Of a DNA stretch of 64,000 bases, positions 55,966 to 64,000 are shown in pieces. Location: positions 8,252,779 through 8,316,778 of the forward strand of contig JAJEKV010000059.1 of NCBI GenBank assembly GCA_021234155.1, given 5' to 3'. The stretch comes from Isoetes taiwanensis. Its lineage: Eukaryota > Streptophyta > Lycopodiopsida > Isoetales > Isoetaceae. The position numbers and the translations under genes are program-made. Within the stretch, counting starts at the first letter, position 1, and the number at the start of each line of letters is the position of its first letter. The notes under the pieces were generated by a model, which did no database searches, was not told the DNA's origin, and was given only the letters and a program-made list of their open reading frames with translations.

Positions 55966-56790
55966 CCTTGAGTTTTTTAGGCATTTGTTGTTCTTCAGAG
56001 AAGCTCTATTTAGGCATTTGTTCTTCAGAGAAGCAGAGGTTGCAGTGACAGTGGCATCTATCCCCTTCTAGGGCTTTGATCCTACAAATAAGAGCGTCAA
56101 GGCCTTCTTAGATCAAGACATGCAAAGTAGCACTAGAGAAACACAATTCTTTTTTTTTACTTTTCTAATCATTATAAGGTCCTTCTTTGGTGCTATAAGG
56201 CTTTTAGCTATGGTGGATGATTGCATTTGCTAAGTATAATAGGCTCTTCTCTAGTGGCTTCCATAACACTATAATAGTGTTATAACTCTTCTCTGGCGCT
56301 TGGGAACTTTTAGCTATGGTGGGTGATTGTATTTGCTAAGCATAGTAGCCTCTTCTCCAGTGGCTTCCATAATACTATGATAGTGTTATAACTGGGACTA
56401 CCTCAGTCGTTGGATCCGCCAATTCTACAACCCATAGCATATTTGGGGCCTCTTGGCGCCTTTTATTTTGATTATAGCCATTTATAATTGAGGGCGCCTA
56501 TGATTTTGAAATATGAAATACAGGTGTGCTTAAAGCTTTAGAATATGAAATACGAGGACCCGAACCTTTACAAAAATAATTCAATGTTCTAACAAGAATT
56601 TTTTGATCAATACAATCAGTGAGTTAATTAATGATAATCTTTTGACTATTGCAATCAGTGAGTTAATGTGGTTACTTGTTTTAATGGGTTTATTTATTTT
56701 CTTTTTTTCCTTTTATAGTAACCTATTCAATTATTTTAGGGGTATAATCTATAGTTTCAGGTATGGTCATTTACATAACAAAATCAAATT
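55966..56790. repeat. 106-bp imperfect tandem repeat and AT-rich DNA
   Basis: Units starting at 56201 and 56307 share cttttagctatggtgg and end with a palindrome-like aacactataatagtgttata. A smaller repeat (gcatttgttgttcttcagag) lies near 55980-56030. No gene. Confidence 0.55.
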
Positions 56791-57960
56791 CCCCTAGAAC
56801 CCCTTGCAGTTGTGCTGCATATGCAAAGAAACAAAAAGCAAAAGATCTGAAGTCGATGATGGAGCCTTTAAAAGACTGGTTCAGTCTGTCCATATCTTGC
56901 CCTAGTCTAGTCACCCTATGGGAATGTAGCCTGAGTTGCACCCATATATCTAGTAAGGAAAGTAGCGAACAAAGGCTGAGGTTTAAGAGGGCAAAAGGGG
57001 ATGCAGAAATTAAAGAAAGGAAAGAATACGTCAAATTGGTCAAGAGAAAGAAAATGGCACATCCGCATAAAAAGCACCAGGAAATGGTAATGGAACTTCT
57101 TAAGCAGCCAAAAAGATTTTGGGACAGGTTAAAGCCATATCAAAATGTATTGAATGTTGCAGCTCTTTTTGAGCAAATGCAAAAATTGTACCACATTCCA
57201 AATCAAAATTAATTGGATGGCAGGTATGATAGAGAGTGTCTTTTATTCATTTTGGATGATATACATTATAATTTTTAAAAGTTGTCTAATAATAAAGCTG
57301 CTAATGTGGACGGTCTTCAAGTGGGCGGGTGATGGAGTTGTACTATCTTGTTAAAATTATTTAATGCAGTGCTACGAGAGGGCTTCCCACAAGCATAGCA
57401 AATAAACAACGTAGCTCCACTCCACAAAGCAAGCAATGAATTGGACCCAGTTAATTATCGAATGATCATAGTTAGTAGCTTGTATGCTAAACTTTTTGCA
57501 GTCATTCTGGATTCAAAAATTAGTATATGGGCTGAGGATAATAATGCTAGAGCAGTGGGACAAGCCGGCTTCAGACCCAGAAGGTCCACTATTGACCATT
57601 TGGTCACTATGCGAGCAATGATAGATTCTATTGTTGGGAGAAAGCAACCCCTATATGCTGTATTTGTTGACTTCTCCAAGGATTTCGATATGGTGAATAG
57701 AAAAAATGTATGGGAACAATGAACGATTTAAGCAGTGATGATTTTAGGGGCGAAATTTTGCAAAATAGCGAAATTTTGGGATTTTCAAACAATATACCAC
57801 GATGGTATATTAGAGTTATACAATCATTTTTACTCTCAGGTTTTAATTTTTTTTTTTTGTTGGAAAACATGATAGCCATTGGATTGGCTTGTTGCTTCAA
57901 TGGTGCTTTTTGTGCAGCTGAAGATTATACTGTTTCTATTTTGGGTTGTGCAGCATGAAA
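56790..57960 (+). pseudogene. Non-LTR retrotransposon (LINE) reverse transcriptase remnant
   Basis: A linker region reads LLKQPKRFWDRLKPYQ, typical of the spacer before LINE RT. After a stop and frame change: VAPLHKASNELDPVNYRMII, then VGQAGFRPRRSTIDHLVTMR and YAVFVDFSKDFDMVNRKNVW, which includes motif A (first catalytic Asp). A further frame gives IPRWYIRVIQSFL. The YxDD box and endonuclease were not found. It is a 5'-truncated dead copy. Confidence 0.75.
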
Positions 57961-58648
57961 ACCAAGTGTCTCTTCTTCGATTTTAGCTATAGAACAGAAA
58001 GAAATGGGCGCTTGAGGGAGATAGGAGAGGTACAATTGTTTTGCAAAGAATGGATTGCTCCAGCTGCAAGGATGGCCGATTGGGTAAGATTTGAAGATGG
58101 AGCGGTTGACAGAGATAGGACAGATAGGTTTATTTGCCTGAAGGTCTTGAATTGTATCGGATTTTGCACAAACAGGACGCAGTGCTGAATTTGCACGTGA
58201 TGATAGGTAGCGATGTCAGAGAGTAAATTTGGAGCATTCGGCCGTCTAGCTTGGTCATCAAACTTGGTTGCAAAGGTGAGGCAGCATAGTGGATCAAATA
58301 GAACTGGGTTTGGAGAGTTTGCGCTCTTTTGCAGTTAAACGATTCTTTCTTCTCCTTGTAGCAGGACTCGAAGCAGGATTCTAAAGCAGGGCAGCCAGAA
58401 CAAATCCGTTGAAAGTTTAATTCGACGCCAAGCTTGGCTCCACCGTGCTTGTTTCGAATCTGAAGCTTTTTTGCTTCGATGCCATGGCTTTCTTGCTTCA
58501 ATGCACCGCACCGCCATTCTCTCCATGGGATTGCCATGTTGATGAGAGATCATGCCACCTGTATGGCATCTAGACCCCTGCATAAAAACATAGGGGAGCA
58601 AGCCAAAACCAAAGGCGCACATCTTTTTTAATTAGAGTCCAAGACCCA
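57961..58648. other. Stretch without supported genes
   Basis: Overlapping short ORFs on both strands with no recognised domain. Confidence 0.4.
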
Positions 58649-58651
58649 TTA

Positions 58652-59001
58652 GAGTCTGGTCACATGAAGCTGTTGACAGGGAAGAATCCCTGTCAATCAT
58701 CTAAACCGGAAGGGGCACATGCACCCAACTGATAGGAACGAAGCCCTATTGACAGGGATTGCTTCCCGGGGCTCCCATCCTTGGTTGAATGGATTCTTAT
58801 CAACAGGAATCCGTTCGATTTTAATAGGTGGCTTGTATTTTTCATCTAGCACTGCAAATTTTGGAACCTCTTGCTGTGTGAAACAAGGAAGATGGCTCTG
58901 TGGTTCATATTCTATCGACAGCTTCATGTGACCCAGCACAAAAAAACAGGTTCCCATCAACAAGAAATGATCCCTGTCAACAGCTTCATGTGATCAGACC
59001 C
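58652..59001. mobile_element. Tourist-like (PIF/Harbinger) MITE, copy 2
   Basis: TTA flanks both sides (58649-58651, 59002-59004). TIRs GAGTCTGGTCACATGAAGCT and, read inward, GGGTCTGATCACATGAAGCT extend about 30 bp through GTTGACAGGGA. Length is 350 bp with no coding capacity. It is the same family as 24752-25104. Confidence 0.8.
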
Positions 59002-59623
59002 TTAGAAGGAATTTAACAACTCGTCCAATTTAAAAAAAGTAATTCGTCCAATTTCTGCGGGGGTCGATTGCCGCTCCTGCCGCATTCGCCGGCGCACTTA
59101 ACTCGGCGAGGGTACTTCTTCGCCGCCAGTTGACAGACGTATACTAGGGGGTTTTCAGCTACCCTATGCACGCAAGTGGCATATCCCTTATAAAGAAGAT
59201 CGATCTCCCGAGTTGCAAATACGTTGTTATTCCTTTTCAAATGTTTAAATGTAATGTTGTTCTGCCTTTATTCAATCTAACATTTGACTTCTACGTACAT
59301 GGTTTTCTTCTGGCATTATTTGCCATTATTATGGCAACATTTGCAACAGAATTGCTTTCAAGTCATTCTCGGTACAATATTTTTTGGGTTGCCCCTAGGG
59401 TTTTTGGCATGTCCTAGGTATATGCTAGAATATCCCTAGGATATATTGGTGATTGCTCCAAACCTCCTATTTCCTGTAAACTCTCGGTCAGCTGGTAAAG
59501 AACTCCACGTCTCATTTCTTGAAGCCAACCGGGTAACTAGCAAGGCAGGGAGGTAACGGCAATGGTTGGGAAGGCCAGGGTTATGCATACCAGAGCAGGA
59601 GCTGGGGCAGATGAGTCTGGTGA

Positions 59624-60370
59624 TAGAAGGCAGCAGATTTGGCATATGCAACTCTGTTCTTGCGGATTTAAGGGAAAGCTTTTCACAAAATTTGGAGCAG
59701 AGCATTTTCCTATCCCTCTTGTGCAATCCGGCATTCCGGATTCCTTTGTTTCTTCACCGGTTCTGGCAGATAAGCTTCTTGGTGATCAAATTTCCTTTAA
59801 ATTTCCTTTTTCTTTGCAAAACCATAGCTAAGGTGGTACAATGCTGCATGTTTGGTTAATCTCATTTTTTTTTTCCAAACCAGCTTATCCAGCAAATCCA
59901 TTCAAACACACACACGAGGTCCAGTGCCCTATTTTCTCACATGCACTTTGTATAAGCAATATGTAGTGGCAGATCCATCAGCAGAAGAGAAAGCTATTAT
60001 GCACAAACCACCTTAACAGTAGTTCTTGACGATTCTGGAAAGCCTATTTCGTTGTTGCAGAGAAGGAGTTCAGGCAGATGCATCTTGATCTCCTCAATCA
60101 AACATGGTAGAAGGCAGTGGATTTGGCATATGCAACTATATTATTGCGGATTTAAGAAAAAGCCTTTCACATATTTTAGGGTAGAGCATTTGGTATCCTT
60201 CTTTTGCATTCCAACATTCTGAATTCATTTGTTTCTTCATATGTTCTGGCAGGTAGGCTTCTTGCTAAACCATAACTAAGCAGGTACAATGCTGCATGAT
60301 TTTGTTAGTCTCATATTTTTTTTCCCAAACCAGCTTGTCCAACATATCCATTCAAATGCACGTGGAAAGC
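59624..60370. repeat. Diverged direct duplication, about 490 bp apart
   Basis: 59624-59920 and 60112-60365 share gcatatgcaact, gcggatttaag, tttgtttcttca, ggtacaatgctgcatg and ccaaaccagctt in the same order. No function seen. Confidence 0.6.
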
Positions 60371-60474
60371 TTATTTCGTTGTTAAAGCCTGGTACAGTAC
60401 GATTCCAATCAATAGTCGCAGGTGGGTTTAAATGCAACTTTAAATAGTCCTGTAAATTGTCTGCAATGTTCTGT

Positions 60475-60650
60475 GGAAAATATAGTGAAGAAACCCGATA
60501 TACAAAGATTATTGATATAGGAAATTCAGGATAAAATAGGGCAAATGGTTGTCAAGGAAGACAGAAAGAAGTTGCCATACTTGCAAGCACTAGTAAAGGA
60601 GACTCTGAAAAGGCATCCTTGTGCAGAAGAGTCCTCACGAGGAAGGTACC
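60475..60650 (+). pseudogene. Cytochrome P450 K-helix fragment
   Basis: The text ENIVKKPDIQ, a stop, then EIQDKIGQMVVKEDRKKLPY and LQALVKETLKRHPC matches the region before and at the K-helix of A-type P450s (consensus PYLQAVVKETLRRHPP, CYP77-like). The conserved ExxR is ETLK here, and the sequence degenerates after HPC. No heme loop. It is a fragment, not a gene. Confidence 0.6.
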
Positions 60651-63350
60651 CTTGTTACTAAACTATGTAAAGTTACACGTTATTTATGATATTCCTGGAA
60701 ATGCCCTTATTCTTGGGGGCATACTATGGAAGTCACAGTGAACTGTACTTTATTATGTATTCTCTAACCTTTGTGACGGTAGTTGTGGGTTCTTCTGCTC
60801 TCCTCTGATTGCACATGCAACACTTCCCATATAAACCTAGTGGCAACAACAATGTTTGCAAGAACTGAAGGTTGTAAGTTACTCTTCTAGAGATCACTTG
60901 ATAAGGTTTCATTGCATTGTGATGAGGCATGATTTCTCTACATGAAACAAGGTGTATAAATCTGTAGTCTATCTAGCCTTCGAATTTGCATATTTAAGCA
61001 TTGTGACTCTTGCATTTCAAAATTCCACCTGAGAACTAAGGCAAACAAAAAGAAAGTATGTAGCAAGGAGGGCAGAAATTACAACTATGTGTGGCATGTG
61101 TTGTTTAGATGTGGCATGATGAAATTGTCAGGATCCGGATGATTAGGCTCAGAGAGCTTTGCTTTTCAACATGGGATATTGTGAAGGGTGGATGCCTATA
61201 AATGGTTTTTCTTTTCTTTTTTAAAATTCCATATACCAGATTCCAATTTAAACAGATATTTGGTGGTGCCAAACTACGATGTTGCTAGCAAATGGTTTGC
61301 AAAGAGGTTCTTCCTCAATGGAGAATAATTTTTCGTGTGCTTTACAGTGCTATACTGCTGTAACTATACTTGAATTTTAAACTCTTGGCAAGCTCTAGAA
61401 GCAATGCTATGGTTAGTTATGTTATGTCTATATATGATTGATCATCATGGACCTGGTAATGGTATTGCATTCGCAGAAGGTAACTAAATCTCATCTTCAT
61501 AACTTGTGGCATCGTTTGATTAAGTCATGTGTTTGGCTTGTACTGCTCATTTCACGGATTAAGCTTATGTTTACTTATAAATGGTGAGACTTCTCGAGCT
61601 CCCTTATAGGCATCCTGCAAGACAGCTAGAACTATATATTTGCCTGACGTTCTAGTAGAAAGACAGGTTATGGGCATTAGAAAAGGCTTATTGGAAGACA
61701 AAGATGTGAATTTACATTGAAAACCTTATGCCAAAGGGATAAGTTACAATGTTGGAAAAAAAAGGACTTATGCTATTGGGGAAAGACAGAGAGAATACAT
61801 TTGAAAACCGTATGCCAAAGAGACAGGTTACAACGTTGAAAAACAAGGGTTATGAGTACGATGAAAGACAAAGATGTGAATTTGCATTTGAACACCACAA
61901 AAAGAAAGGATGATGACTTAAAGCAAGTAAAGCAGCCTAGATCAAGCATCTTTTATAATCTTTGTAGTTGTTCTCATATTTGCAAACATGATGGCATAAA
62001 GATAATGTTCTATGATGGAGTGCAAATGTTATGCCATCCAAACACTTCCTATAAGGACAAATAGATACACGACTCTTCTCTGCCAGTTTTTCATTCATTG
62101 CATATTTGAAAATGCAAAATGGTCCTAGAGCTCCACTTTTGTAGCATTTTGTAAACATATTAGTGCCTTAGTCTAATTAATGATATTTAAATGTGCATTT
62201 TTTTCACATATCATTTAAGGTAAGAGTTTGAAAATCTTCGAGGTTGATGTCACTTGTTTTGTATCAGGCCGTGATGAAGATCTTAGGAGGAGCAGTATGC
62301 TGATCTATCTAGTAAAGAAAATAGACCAAACCTAAGTAGAAAAATAGGAAAAAAATCAGCATCCAGGTTTGCTTGGCACGTTTCCATAATTGATTTGCGC
62401 TTGTAAATGTTGTATGTATTAACAAAGTTGAGAAGGCAATATCTAACACAACCAATTGTAAGTCCATGTTTTTGTTATATTATGTCAACATTTCTTTTAT
62501 ATTTGTTGGTAATCTATTATTTATTTTCCAATATCGAGAAAAATGGGCTACCAACCATCATCTCACAGATAAGTTTTGCCCAAGTATTTTCTGCAATAGA
62601 CTCATCATATCCTCCCCTCAAACTTGCAGCTACAATTTATTTCTTAAAGAACATATCCAATGCTTCATGCCCTTCATGCGTATTGTATATTTCATGGAGC
62701 TAATTTTCATATTGAGTATCAAACACCACTTTCTATTACAAATTTAATTAACTTTAACTTCTGAATGCTATCCCATAGCAAAGGCATAGTTTAATGGCTT
62801 GGTCATGATAAATGAACACATGTAGGTTACTCTCAGTAGGCTTCTATGGTTAGTGACAATAGACCAAATGAAGACAAATAAAAGCTCGGATACAGGATGT
62901 TGCTTACTAAGCAATAGTTTGGAGCTATTATATTTGCTTATTATCGGGTCATTATTTCCACCTATTACAATGATGCCATGGAAGGATGCCTTAAAGAGTT
63001 GCAGTCTGCTTTCTCATAACATGCATCCAAATGGGAATACACAATACAACTTTGGATTTGCACTTATTACAATGACACCATGGAGGATGCTTTGAAAAGC
63101 TTCATTCTGCTTTTTCATCACATGGGAATACACAATACAACCTTGGATTTGCAAAGATGTTGTAATTATAATTTTTTCTTTTGATTTTGAGCACATGTTT
63201 CCTCCAACAAAACTCTGAATATCATGTGTGAAGTACGGAAGATAACATGGCAAATAAACATTATGGCATACAATGGCAAGTAATTTGGGTGATGCAAATA
63301 GAGATGGAATCATCTCGGCTCCAAATATTGAAGCATAGTATTAAAAGCAA
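60651..63350. other. AT-rich stretch without supported genes
   Basis: Partial repeats of aaagacaaagatgtgaatttac (61700, 61860) and of tgggaatacacaatacaac (63032, 63124) occur. No domain found. Confidence 0.4.
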
Positions 63351-63359
63351 GATTGTGCC

Positions 63360-63480
63360 AAAAGGGTTTTTTTTGGGTTGCCCCTAAGGGGGCAAGCCCT
63401 TGTTGAGGTGGGTTTGTGGCATATGCTAGGTATATGCCAATATATACCCAGAATATGCCAATGACTGCTAAAAACCCATC
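63360..63480. repeat. Repeat shared with 59385-59460
   Basis: tttgggttgcccctaaggg ... ggcatatgctaggtatatgc resembles 59387-59450 (tttgggttgcccctagggt ... ggcatgtcctaggtatatgc). Possibly ends of one repeat family. Confidence 0.4.
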
Positions 63481-63734
63481 ATAGGCTGTAAATGTTAGGT
63501 TGCCCCTGTTGCTGGAGAGGAACTGTGGAAACCGGGAAACCGGTGCTCGCTCCATTTCGAAGAAGATATCAGCGCGTAGATATGTGCACCAAATCGTTGC
63601 CATCTTGCTCAGTATAGTGTTAACTTATGATCTTGCCATGGCTTTGGCTAGGAATACTTCGTCTTTAGACAGTCAATTGTGGATCATTTGGAAGCAGAGG
63701 AAGTAGGTTTTTCTCCAACCCATTGAATTTTCCA

Positions 63735-64000
63735 GGGAGATGGCAGGATCAGATTGTCGGAGTTAAAAGGTTGCATAACTTCAGGAGGCTGAGCTGCAAA
63801 GCAGCTGTTGAATGGGTAGAATCCTTGCATGGAATTGTGATTGGAGTTGGGGTTGGCCTTCCTTGCATGGTGATGAAGTGTGGTGATGTTGTTTATAGAA
63901 GCACATTGCCTAAAAGTGGTTTGCGATAATCGCTCCCCTAATTCTGCTTGCCCTATCTCAGAGCGGCATACTTGTGGGCAACACCGGTGTTGCACCCGGA
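63735..64000 (+). pseudogene. STN7-like thylakoid protein kinase, N-terminal region, partial
   Basis: After a ttttccag acceptor the frame reads VEWVESLHGIVIGVGVGLPC then MVMKCGDVVYRSTLPKSGL. From memory this matches the membrane-anchor region of plant STN7 (VGVGLPCTVMECGD-YRSTLP), the kinase that phosphorylates light-harvesting proteins during state transitions. The next conserved text is split between frames: APLILLALS in one, AYLWATP in another, GVAPG in the first again. So small indels, or sequencing errors, lie near 63928, 63960 and 63980. The kinase domain would lie beyond the window. The lumenal Cys expected in this region is present in GLPC and again in KCGD. Whether it is a gene or a pseudogene cannot be decided here. 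Confidence 0.65.

Overview
This window is nuclear DNA of a land plant. The signs are plant gene families (a NUCLEAR FUSION DEFECTIVE 6-like family, a CYP704-type P450 remnant, a piece of a boron transporter, and the start of an STN7-like thylakoid kinase at the right edge), GT-AG introns, and chromodomain Ty3/gypsy elements. A pogo/Tigger DNA transposon and a DUF7869-type gene relic suggest a non-angiosperm plant (fern, lycophyte or similar); this is inference, not proof. Most of the sequence is transposon-derived and decayed. The only gene models that look unbroken are three small NFD6-like genes and one retrotransposon accessory ORF.

Layout. 1-1831: broken DUF7869-like gene (minus). 2184-3618: small unrecognised ORFs and degenerate palindromic repeats. 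4270-6022: a promoter-like region followed by a spliced FCP1/HAD phosphatase pseudogene with three in-frame stops. 6280-7934 and 21368-21537: a degenerate minus-strand DUF4283-like gene, split by a complete 13.4 kb chromovirus (7940-21362) with LTRs, a CCCTC target duplication, primer-binding site and polypurine tract. Its gag-pol is ruined, but between the 5' LTR and gag it carries two accessory ORFs on the same strand. Each has its own TATA box and two copies of a 67-bp nested palindrome upstream. The first (18006-19037) is open for 343 codons and starts with an exact copy of the histone H3 tail, M-ARTKQTARK.

23458-25275: a 1.1 kb TTAA-flanked inverted-repeat element, a Tourist-like MITE and a short GC-rich palindrome shared with 45449. 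26030-26880: CYP704-like pseudogene. 29346-31879: two NFD6-like genes head to head, 119 bp between start codons; a third copy lies at 47670-49342. All three have the same three-exon design with a 110-nt middle exon and a 26-nt last exon. 32764-33130: PIF/Harbinger transposase scrap. About 34880-41878: a second, 5'-truncated chromovirus of the same family with its 3' LTR. 44528-44630: boron-transporter-like exon. 51072-55963: a pogo/Tigger transposon with matched TIRs, TA target sites and a broken transposase. 56790-57960: LINE remnant. 58652-59001: second Tourist-like MITE. 60475-60650: P450 scrap. 63735-64000: STN7-like exon running off the window.

The transposons do not act together, but three relations matter: the two chromoviruses are close relatives; the two MITEs are one family; and the H3-tail ORF sits in an element class whose integrase carries a chromodomain, a fold that reads modified histone H3 tails.
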